64,000 bases of DNA from Wenzhouxiangella sediminis (lineage in GTDB: Bacteria > Pseudomonadota > Gammaproteobacteria > Xanthomonadales > Wenzhouxiangellaceae), in assembly GCF_003410055.1 (NCBI RefSeq), contig NZ_QUZK01000005.1:25660-89659 (forward strand), given 5' to 3'. Position 1 is the stretch's first letter; every line of letters starts with the position of its first letter. Below, piece after piece: positions 50,301-55,800 of this stretch. A program made the translations under genes and the position numbers. The notes under the pieces were generated by a model, which was not told where the DNA came from, made no database searches, and saw only the letters and a list, made by a program, of their open reading frames with translations.

Positions 50301-52899
50301 CGTCGTCGATGCCGGGCTCGAACTCGTAGCCGCGAACGCCGCTGGACAGGAAGTGCGGCGATGGGAGCGAAACCTGGGTACGATCCTGGCGGGCTACCGG
50401 TCGAGCGAAACGATCAGTTGGCCGCTCGAGGACATACAGACGGGCACCTACGAGTTGCGCCTGGAGCTGTCCGGGCCTTCGATTCTGCGAACCGCCGTTA
50501 GTAGTCTCACCGTGGTCGAAAGCGCCGGTGCCGAAGAGCTGACGGGTTCAGTGGCGTTCACGCAGGCGCCCCTGTCCCTCGGGTACTCACCGGGAGTTGC
50601 CTGGGAGGTGCAGGCGCCGGCCGACACAGCCTATTCGGACTTGCCGTTGCGCCTGACCCTGGCGACACTGCCGGACGGCTCGGCGCTGGAGGTCGTCGAG
50701 CAGGATGTCGCCGTCGATGCGGGCGAAAGCAGCTCGGGCGAGACGGCCTTTGCCAGCGTGCTGGCAGATCAGGGCGACTATGCCGTCACCCTTGAGGCCT
50801 GGTCGGAGGAAGCGAGCACCTGGATGCCGCTGGCCAGTGACAGCGCAAGCGCACTGGATCTCGGCGCACCCGTGATCGAGATTACCGACCCGGCGGCCGG
50901 CGAGATCGTGCGGAATCCGATCGGGCTCGCCGCGGTCGTCACCGATAGCTACTCGCCCATCGACGAGGCGGCTTATCGTCTTGGTGAGGACGGGCCCTGG
51001 ATAGCCCTTTTCGAAAGCGGGCTCGGCGGTTACGTCGCCTCGCTCGAGACGCTCGAAGAGGGCCAGCACGAACTGCGCGTGCGTGCGACCGATACCGCGG
51101 GGAATCTGTCCATTTCCGCTCCCCGCGTCTTCACCGTCGATGATACGCCGCCGGAGATTCTCGTCTCCGGCGTCAGCGACGGATCGATCGAGAGTACCAC
51201 GGTGGCGCCAATGATCGACGTCACCGACACGCACCTCGACGAAGTCACGATCACGCTCGACGGCGAATCGTATATCTCGGGGACGACGATCGATGAGGAA
51301 GGCGCGCATCTGCTTCAGGTCGTCGCTTCCGATCTGGCCGGCAACACGTCCCAGGTCACGCTGCAGTTCGAGCTCGACTTTACGCCACCTGACATCGCCT
51401 TCGTCGAACCCGAAGAGGGCGCGACTCTGCTCAATGGCGAAGTCGAGGCCGTACTACAGACCGAGCCCGGGGCCGAGGTATCGGTGTCGCGCGGCGCCTT
51501 CCAGGCGGAGACGACCGCGGATGCCCAGGGACTGGCGGTGTTCGAGTCCGTATCCCTGGAACTGGGCGAGAACCGGATAGAGGCCAGCGTGCTTGATTCG
51601 GCCGGCAACCAGAGCGACCCGGTCGAGCGCATGGTCGAGTGGCTGCCGCCGTCGGGGGTCCTCGAGGGAACGATCGTTCCCGATGCCCTTGAATTCCCGG
51701 CCGATGCCCAGGTGGCTGGCGTCATCGAGTTGCACAATCCGGCCGAAGAAGGCCTGTCGAATCTGGCCTATCGATTCCGCGTGTCTCACGAAGACGTCGG
51801 CGAACCGCTTTCGGAGTGGTACGGCGACGGCGATGTGCCCGCGGGTTCGACGGCCGAGTTCGGATGGAACTTCGCGTCGGCGGGATGGCCGCTCGGCGAG
51901 TTGACCCTGGTCCTCGAGATTCAGGAGGGCGAGGACTGGATCGAGCTCGATTCCCGTGTTGTCGTCCTTGCCGACGTGTTGCCGCCTGACGTGCTGCTGA
52001 GGTCGCCCTCGGCCGGGCAGGTGGTCGGGGGAGCGCTGAACGTGCTGGCCGAGGCCGTCGACGAGCACAGCGGCATTGCAATGGTCGAACTGTCGCTTGC
52101 CGGTGGCGCCTGGCAGGCGATGCTTCCGGACGCGGGCGTGCCCGATCACTACCGGGCCGACCTCCAGGACCTGCCGAAAGGCGATCTGGAGCTTGCCGTC
52201 CGCGGCGTCGACGAGTGGGGCAACGAGGCCGGCGTCGGACCCGTCGAGTTCGTCGTCGACCGCACCGCTCCAGTGATCTCCATCGGCGGCGTCGACGACG
52301 GCCAGGTCGGAAACGAACCGGTGACACCCGTCATTCAGGTCAAGGACGCCCACGATGTCGAATCGCAGGTTCAGCTCGATGGCGAACCGTTCGACAGTGG
52401 CACGGAAGTGAGCGCCGAGGGTATTTACGTGCTCTGGGTGAGCGCCGAGGACGAGGCCGGCAACGAATCCGAAACCCAGATCCAGTTCGAGATCGACCTG
52501 ACGACGCCGACTATCGAATTCACGCACCCCGATCCCGGCGACGCGATCGCCACGGGTACGGTGCTTCTCTCGGGGGTGACCGAACCGCGCTCGCAGGTGC
52601 ACCTGACGGGACCGTCCGGGGAGGTGACCACGCACGCAAATGAACAAGGCGAGTTCCAGGTGCCCGACTGGCCATTGCAGGTGGGGCTGAACACGATCGT
52701 CGGCGAGGCGATCGATCCCGCGGGTAACGAGGGCGCACCTGCCCAGCTGGAGATCAGCTACCTGCCGGAGGATGCCCTGTTCCACGACCGCTTCGAGGCG
52801 CTCGGTCTGCTATTCCGGACCGCCCTCCTGATGCCAGGGCGCCTGACCGGAGCGGACACGTGGGCAAAAGCGAACGATTGGGAGGCGACGCGGCAGTGA
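35317..52899 (+). CDS. Giant exported multidomain protein (5860 residues; HExxH, CARDB, FlgD-like, FN3, Ig-like)
   Basis: One uninterrupted 17.6-kb frame with a signal peptide (residues 1-30). Approximate order: HExxH metallopeptidase-like domain (HELMH 183-187; DLYLAGL near 250); terpene-cyclase/prenyltransferase-type repeats (387-640, QRSDGGWG, NVDGGWGSYPG); five CARDB domains (640-1220); FlgD-like Ig with FSPNGDGVKDD (1224-1325); TolB/WD-like propeller region (1325-1830); second FlgD-like (ISPNGDGIKDA, near 1959); Cys-bearing part (2270-2850); third FlgD-like, degenerate (near 2973); Ig-like domains; about six FN3 (3373-4340) with an F5/8C-like insertion (3989-4118); an Ig-like domain split by a second propeller (4408-4695); a sixth CARDB; two copies of a 370-residue module (5074-5443, 5444-5818). 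Ends in LFHDRFE plus a short tail. Function unknown; secreted or surface adhesin-like scaffold is likely. Confidence 0.85.
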   Translation: MRPKNPARLPFHGLLSLVLLLFAMSGPVLGDVILPEDYPPQGLEAPQALRNVDDYFGPVERHGNLLTTATEWPLDSYVEDELNVAIRQALTEIVIGNQGDRFDFVMVLTTFPIELRSEELAANGMYWSVSNAVEGIGLPAFDQSADWGSSGRLQGFIDLGQASAERLFPQSREYQYLLTTAAHELMHRWSSYVGYMDSGTIKADLLGHADSHWNSLLDTQASVMYGHDWIEQGESEYQSGPVTRRYSALDLYLAGLADSSEVPPMLRLRSPQPDVPEFPEAGLSIEADPEWIAIENVIDAEGPRVPGVVESQKHFRAALVIVRRPEESIPAGLMASVERLRRDIQERFSSLVGGRAVLHIVPESVARAAPGLPHPLEGSTPSQTPEVAVGLALDWLEQVQGLQGFWTDREGSRWRDTASAVQAFRMLRPGSSALPVAEAAALEANPDTLEALAWRARALPGESGKDAETVEQLLALQRSDGGWGLTVQHQSSVEDTAGVLKAFWDVMPEHASSEALEFVAGAQNVDGGWGSYPGAQTHFPPTLSAIEALSLPIATHSEALQSGRDWLASRHRPSGEFRHEGEMFAPGGAARALALLIGHDVDPLLFDSTASWLSRQQGESGDWSGSAFSTASAILVLGRLELPNLQIDGQPSAQPETPIVGSLLQLSARVANSGRETAPPSTTRWYLGDPREGGTAISGPIQVPELPAGSSQLVEFLWETDSQPGEQDVWVAVEGQAGLEEWTLEDNYRHLPILVSDPPEGPELALHPSAISVSPAAIDSVPTEVQVTGTLWNHGGTSVNDTALVLIDTQSAPPTILAETFVDAPAGGESAFDVSFEYDGSQSSQLLLAADPNGLVADADRSNNEAEVGLTVSTGIDVAVESIALEPEEAPYAGHPLEIRVELANRGLAAAPSFAVDIDVLDSEGQPVHEATTSLSMDSLSSTFRNVDWQPATPGIYTVSVQADPEALLDDVDPLNNELEASFEVTVAEGMNLRLDPLSVLALPDPGVEGDAFNVTATVHSDGGEAVPAFSLGLFDGDPRSGGQLLGDVVYDNGLAPGESVDLNIQVDEFGLRGQQTLWLQADRLDEVSETDELDNLHAFDHQVLSLPDLMVQASDFSIDPAAPIPGEPVTLDTRIHNLGEQPADSVRFDLLEISPEGQSLIESRIVDEVAGEGFVTVSWSWTLGAVEDPERLRVVVDPEAEIPELSEANNESDLSLAAGEGPLFTTNRYFSPNGDGVKDDTLLVFRVEEALEVELIVERPGEVVRRFTEFAEDPVDRGQLRWDGRDDFGSVVVDGDYLVRLRSGNQDLASTVVTVDTDRSPLIRAHNFARVFHNQVEGFRQDNYEPIRVTDPELGPAYVVIDPYSVGQNSTLNGVYKSGVRRLDPVVTDQWIQDRADLTGIPFEPVDIAYDGGRRLAILAEEDGQYQIWLTDLSSVDSVAMFDVPVNDGDSLTLSGFGHAGRIILHHSAGSTDGSHFSALDPDSGQFVETVQLDWAPTRDQYSHLSEGVLVHGNGELAFFDFQGGSEVLDVQATDWPSFRADVAASGRYAAVHFADDLEEAVFLFSQDDRTLEELSRVESIPHFLGAEIYGPEGAPIQVDATVLGMSWSPTQEILAVANAVSGEISMVLAQQQEVLNFAIPLIQPEYSETMTIDGEGSLERQWRFRAIQDIATKVGPPEDCCDAPHSDGSAGSPPGGGLEMREGQPLKWDDRGERLMFALSDVIHAESDGYQVRVPGRSTLFTFERLSSEIEAVRSDSLWPYEGQSGRSLMPDSSHYGFGLHLVHPFRIPRFYWWSAGRPQEWLEPLGPYYVESFWSGEAGYVLVDEACATPDGAWGTECLPTPVLNLDRPTTWLSAVLAAEDLDLGGFATDRNLESWRIDMSPGDGQAAWQAVAGWTPSAVIDSRFLRWPPSVSGPVLLRLELADKAGNRHQATRRAILPVDPQEPVIELSTADPRLISPNGDGIKDATVLEYEAVLADPFYLRVFDLAGTEVFNQLVSHLPGELGTQLIEWGGDSHAGPVVADGEYSLELWRYLVPVAIDNTPPAVQVEEVVAPFLEKDASRDTRLAMVRSEISDQSIAEVIMESRLREGSLQWSEFRSIGDLNWIGISNSDFAAREFRIRAEDSAGNVTYGSVPWPGDYLMLMGVEDDEGRVHPDPTRKSLVFDPAIFNDESSDTVSWASKVSLTETDSLRLDALDLSLDRIDDLHIEFRAAGENEWQSYEVPPDEVRDGWAALPLDQIPAARMEARLRSSQPDLVSNLASLDLSYVGVPECIASYHEGFFEETDIAVAENDIVVFWQAYSSPDFQDRELRHVRPGQPPRTLEPVLVGSKGARAYVVRDVGSGEQTFVYRVRFDDGSERSRTVSFGCGSQAVPLPTCFNPSEHAGWFPDAIPDVDPLTHSRVFWRPHPGSDYPFAELFSEGAAGDQLVLPSLTGQDGARLYLLDKSSNYHAQLEIAESSNVVEYSVDTTCVQHVPIVRVHSLPALDCNTNAGGVRVSLLPPGDSAYPEEYAHVRSELQTMGGNVLSVLFDESAPEPFVPSGSDCPRPELLARGEVLLDDLAAGNYRIVTVTTSEQGNVWRDVKSIPVYAQAPSQDINAPQDQALVCVDESHPVIGVDHQFLDARLAPAMVEAWGHPSMVGPEGYRLEYSDVIRPDERSLNENLLGECEPNLSTPISLEAAPWASEKVSPFELYSLPGSPQSVTGVLDLNFSRVDRAGGRSCEARRVGVDSRVEAVNLGARPIQAWSQRQTAMLTLNGAASLRKFLYSGGTHEPLKLFMQVHPAVVDAQGDWVPAEPPVHIFDPLDIEGPASPELSPAEFVLEWNGQLDDGWVEDGFYFLVPSFQDGCRVSEFDGELVEVDSTSPLIEIESPQPSQTIETSLIEVIGSISDKYFERYEVSFGVGASPATWTLLSESEVEAPEPETLALGEVSGLDGPGVIRVRASDLLGNQSELLVPVTFDTPPPLIEMLTVNPKLFGPTGNGSLDSTAIGFSLAEAASVNLIVADAQENRLLDVLADEGFDQGAHTIEWDGEDAQDVVLPDGRYRVLISAQALDDADHIGEAGHDVVIDTTAPQLEFLYPDAPHIKGEGLAEIGFEELHPYLLSFELLDADDNPVDSGEVAQPSSQEEYGLVALDELDEGEYRLEVEAVDRAGNSSEANQTFVVDRTPPDIALGTPGEGDHLMVGKVYDVTGEVDDDHLTGWQLAVAVESEEPDWQVLHESNALPESSDLHEWLVDLPDGAYLFRLQAVDRAGNESEITRAFVVDGMPPEAQIASPESHAWAGPELEVIGTAQDLNLGAYRMSMASLDNGEVSGDWLEIAFSEQGVAGSVLAATTPTAASGAYRLHLEAWDRAGNVGESTLDFNYAGMTPPPPTGLVAQVENQQDVRLSWQAPVHAVPLAGFNVYRNGELLTATPVLSTGMIDPGLVEGSYQYTVTALDEAGNESAPSVPANVIINLAAPTVQISSPAPASRVRGLVDVSGTAYSAEGFDSYKLWVQPSSGPAQLVQQSASPVLGGTLAVWNTTGLPDESEVSLMLEAEDTFGNAASVSVNVVIDNFAPQAPTGLVAEIVDDENVQLDWNPGSEPDLLGYLLYRNGDPVNWSGNLPDDLRLLALPDIAFLDEAVPDGLHAYRVFAIDEAGNVSPPSEPAEVELDRRPPAMTIVEPLSGHAFDESVRVTADSEDLDIAEVQFAWRAEGDVDWTNLGDPVSQRPYRRVWTPGELAWGEYEIRALASDTGGLTDPEPPVVAVQYADLTPPQIPLALSAAVDGTEVSLTWQAVPDDDLAGYRVYRGEFGFVMIAGPIEATEYVHTVGWNEWDDIREIGYRITAVDEAGNESEPSATVEVTVHEPELDQPYTPTPFPVTNLYGLSRVAGTTSGGVTAASDSQALPEVAVAEAAEFSLEAVGLFPGDNQITLQIEDSGGDRSIPATVNVTHGLPPEPPEGLVLADSGDVLSADWDDHVDPDVIGYRLFLNGNAIPADEPSPVPTDASTNYGDPWRALDGDPGSAWGDNYYHYESRRPYIEIEFAQPLIVTAVDLDWLPDRQGVDFNVLGWSGDVWSPLTQVRGNDEAENTLHLPMPYRTDRLRVEILELEQTGSDALGLRELELLVRPLLGDSEWQSEALMDGLYEVEVTAINGFGFESERSDAVEAGIGDVQPPESVVLTAAVDGSDVLLDWTESVSDNVAYYSLHRDGEEIVQVAVGEPTNHWDQALPNGSYSYVVYAVSEAGVPSLPSNTQSVQIDVQAPAAPVDLVVTSPAAGNALQIDWAGGPGPAPASYRLSRALAEEGSFELVVEQSATAYLDQPLDNGVTYYYVVEALDGIGNASGQSGVASGTPANVVAPSPPIFLYPGMIGETVDVAQSPQSFSGTAQAGSIIELWRDETLFASVSTIHAPEASWLTAPDSEVGIESTIVSDGEWVWAPMQGQDRIFNTRDGSTLGPWPESANRAVWDSANADLWRRLSGPDVYQRVDLDSGETEVLDTPLQTIEFASPAPDGVWALLAGYLAQGQPFGMFRWNRHSGDVEELEATEYSDFHVNTHVWSPDSTRVAWVRSDRLRVMDLTAGTFVEYGTDIRRVRPSWSPDGRFLAVVTGPDGNTGVEVFDTETGTAWQPPLAADSQSIPTWNHDGSRLLLLQGSEGRVVAFPSGEVIEQLDFAPVMQAFDAISWQRFSEILAVSESNGRLALLRPTGWFRMDEVEVHAGDNVFRGFAVDADGNASVPSGDLTVVLDEQAVPDLTIAADDLVVEPAAGMPGEAFVASAVIGNTGGAASPQTQALMVLTTPSVTGQSVLLEVPPLQAGAETTIEWELGELATEGVHELLIEIDPLVELNESSRSNNFAERSFVVGEPGEPAFDVLMASEFLAPGQSLNAELKLVNPGPEFSGHVDLQIRDAGGVLVAELDGRTIDTLPAGETWYSPVSWETEGVLAGQYALHATLHDAFGVELQEVVRAFNVQLDAQVEMTLAPEFGVVAKDEMAKILTGVEIVHSNGVVVDAGLELVAANAAGQEVRRWERNLGTILAGYRSSETISWPLEDIQTGTYELRLELSGPSILRTAVSSLTVVESAGAEELTGSVAFTQAPLSLGYSPGVAWEVQAPADTAYSDLPLRLTLATLPDGSALEVVEQDVAVDAGESSSGETAFASVLADQGDYAVTLEAWSEEASTWMPLASDSASALDLGAPVIEITDPAAGEIVRNPIGLAAVVTDSYSPIDEAAYRLGEDGPWIALFESGLGGYVASLETLEEGQHELRVRATDTAGNLSISAPRVFTVDDTPPEILVSGVSDGSIESTTVAPMIDVTDTHLDEVTITLDGESYISGTTIDEEGAHLLQVVASDLAGNTSQVTLQFELDFTPPDIAFVEPEEGATLLNGEVEAVLQTEPGAEVSVSRGAFQAETTADAQGLAVFESVSLELGENRIEASVLDSAGNQSDPVERMVEWLPPSGVLEGTIVPDALEFPADAQVAGVIELHNPAEEGLSNLAYRFRVSHEDVGEPLSEWYGDGDVPAGSTAEFGWNFASAGWPLGELTLVLEIQEGEDWIELDSRVVVLADVLPPDVLLRSPSAGQVVGGALNVLAEAVDEHSGIAMVELSLAGGAWQAMLPDAGVPDHYRADLQDLPKGDLELAVRGVDEWGNEAGVGPVEFVVDRTAPVISIGGVDDGQVGNEPVTPVIQVKDAHDVESQVQLDGEPFDSGTEVSAEGIYVLWVSAEDEAGNESETQIQFEIDLTTPTIEFTHPDPGDAIATGTVLLSGVTEPRSQVHLTGPSGEVTTHANEQGEFQVPDWPLQVGLNTIVGEAIDPAGNEGAPAQLEISYLPEDALFHDRFEALGLLFRTALLMPGRLTGADTWAKANDWEATRQ

Positions 52900-55800
52900 A
52901 ATTGGCCCGAACTCATTGGTGGAAGCGGCCGTCTGGCAAAGCCGGTCTCGTGGCGGGCGTCATCGTGGCGGCGCCGAAGCGGACGACGCGCGCGGGCTGG
53001 CGCCGGATGCTGATGCGTTGCCGATTTGCTGCGTTTTCGGCGCTGCTGGTTGGCGGCCAGGCGCTCGGCGCGGAGCCGTCTCTCGAGCAGTCGCTCGAGC
53101 GGGGCATGGACGCTTCGGCACAGCTTCGCGCCCTGAGCGAGTGGCAGGGCGGTGTGTCCGATCCGCTCGTGCGCCCGGCGGGGACCGGCAGCTCCCAGAG
53201 CGCACTCGAGCGGCTGCGCGCGTCGATCGAGACGGGCGCCTCGGAAAACTCCCTGCGCCGCCGTATCGAGTCGTTGCTTGGCGATATCCTTCTGGTGGAA
53301 GCCGCGCTGGACCATCAGCTCGACCTGCTAGACCGGATCGAGGGGGGTGCGTCCGCCCGCCGTCGCGTCGAAACGCTGAAAGCCGAGACGCAGGCGCGGA
53401 TCGGCCCGCTGCGGGTCGAACTCGAACAGGTCCGCCGTGCCATCATCGACGGTCGGAGCCCGGGTCTTTCGGACCTTCGGACGCTGCTGGACGAACAGAC
53501 ACGGCCCCGGACTGCACGCATTCTGGGTGTTGCGACACCCCACCATCGCCCGCGTTTCCCGCAGCGCGCGCCGCGCGTCGAATCGGCCACGGTGCCCAGC
53601 TACGCCAATGCCGAATCCGTCGTGCTCCCCGAAGACAGCCTGCCAGCCGACGGTTCGTCGTTTCCGGAAGCCATTCTGGCCAAGGCCGAAGAGCTCGATC
53701 ACGACTACGCGCGCATCTTCGATTTCGTGCGCAGTGAAATCCGCACCGAGTGGTACGCGGGTCAGAAGAGAGGCCCGGCCCAGACGTTGGGGCTGCGGGC
53801 AGGCAACGACGTCGACCAGGCCGCGTTGCTGATCGCTCTGCTGCGCGCCAGCGGGGCGCCGGCCCGCTTCGTGCATGGCACGATCCGCCTCGACCTCGAG
53901 CGTCTATCCGGCTTGCTCGGCGAAGAACAGGCGCCCGCCATCAGCCGCGCGCTGACGCGTGCGGGTATCGCCAATGAACCCGTCGTATCCGGTGGCCAGG
54001 TCGCCGCTTTCCGCTTCGAGCACACCTGGGTCAGCGTCCACGTGCCCTATGCCAACTACCGCGGCAGCGTTCTGGACATGAGCGGTTCGGCCTGGATGGC
54101 CCTGGCGCCTGCGATCAAGTCTCACGAATGGTCGGATCACGGGCCCGGGCTGACCGCACTCGTGCCCGAGGGTGAGGATTTCGAGCAGCGCTACCTCGAC
54201 ACCCGAGCCGTCGAAGAGTCACTGCCCCTGCCCGCCGAGGCGCTGCTCCAGCGAGCCGAAACGCAGGACCCCACGCTCGATCCGCTCGCCGTGACGGGGC
54301 GCCCCTACGTTTCCGCGCCGGCACACGGCATTCTGCCGGCGAGCCTGCCGTTCGCGGTCGAAGCCGTCTTCGACGAATCGCCAATGCTTTCCGATTCATA
54401 CCGGCAGCAGGTCGAGTTCCGAATGCTCGACGAGGACGGCGCTGTCGTGCTGGAGGGCTCGCTGCCTGCGGCGGGCCTGGTCGAGCGCCGGGTCACCTTG
54501 TCTTACCAGCCGGCGGGCAGCGACGACCACGACTTGATCCTGGCCAACGGCGGCTACGCGTTGACGCCGCCGTCGCTATTGGAGGTTCGCCCGGTCGTCC
54601 ATGTGGACGGCATGCCCATGCTTGTGGGCGAGGGGGCCTTGCCGATGGCGGTGCATCACCCTCTCGAAGTCACGGTTTCCGGACCGGGCGGCGCCATCGA
54701 CTATCGGCAGCAAGTGCTGTCCGGCAGCCTCTCCGCCCTTTATTTCGGCGAAGGGTTCGACGGCGGCCTCGAGTACACCCTCCCCCTGGGCGAGAGCGAG
54801 CCGGCCTCGGCGCGCTATCTCGGTGGACTGCTGCGGCGCTACGCCCGGGAATGGACGAGGGGCGAGGATCTTCTGGCTGCGCTGGTCGATGTCCGCGCCC
54901 ACTATCCGCTGCCCGGGCTCGTGATGGCCAACCTGGAAATGGCCAGCGAGGACATCCTGGGCCTGTCGCTGGGGCTCGATCTCAAGGGCGTCACGCTCGA
55001 TGCCGGTCTTCGTCCGGTCGAAGCGTTCGGCTCCGACGAATCCGTCGAGTCCGCCTGGTACCGCCTGGCCGGACTCCACGGCAGTATTCTCGAGCACCGG
55101 GTTTTCGAAGAGCAGTGGGCGGTCTACAGCGTTTCCGCCGACCGTCTTCTGGCACTGGCCGACCAATCCGGCATCGAGGTGCTTCAGCCCGCCGGGCCCG
55201 AGGATCTGCCGGTGCTTGCCCCGGACATTAGCGCTGCCATCGAGCAGCGCATGGATCAGGGCTACGAGGTGCTGATTCCGGCCGAAGCGCTTACTGTTAA
55301 TCAATGGACCGGAACCGCCTGGGTGCTTCGTCATCCGGACAGCGGCGAAAGCGGTTTCTTCATTAGCGGCCACTATGCCGGCGGCGGAACGACCGAGTCG
55401 CCGCAGGACTGGGTGCTCGATTTTCTCAGCGACGCGCTGCGCTTTCCGTACGACGAGCCGCCCAACGACAACCCGCTCAGCGCGGCGCGGGTCCGCAAGG
55501 TTCCGTCGAGCGATAACCAGGTTGTGACCGCTGGCGAAACCACCGATCGCCCCTTGAGCGTACTCGTGACCGATCGCTTCGGCCGTCCGGTTCGCGGAGC
55601 GCAGGTCGAGTTCTACCTCTACTCGGGCAACGGCGAGTTCCCTGAAGTCAGTGATCAGTCCGTCATCGTTCAGAGCGATTCGCTTGGGGTCGCTTCGGTC
55701 AAATATCGTGCCACCGAGGAGATCCAGCAGGGCTGGCTGGCCCTGCTGAACCCGGAAGACGAGCACGCCACGCGGGTCGGTCACGACCGAGTGGGTGTCA

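Noticed and set aside
52860..53010. The two giant ORFs as one protein split by a frameshift
   Set aside because: The upstream protein ends after a complete Ig-like domain and a terminal-looking LFHDRFE motif. The downstream ORF has its own GGAGG, a GTG start in a GTGA overlap and an export segment. A sequencing error cannot be fully excluded but is not needed.
53680..54140. An active crosslinking transglutaminase in the RHS protein
   Set aside because: The fold motif is present but no Cys occupies the nucleophile position, so activity cannot be claimed.
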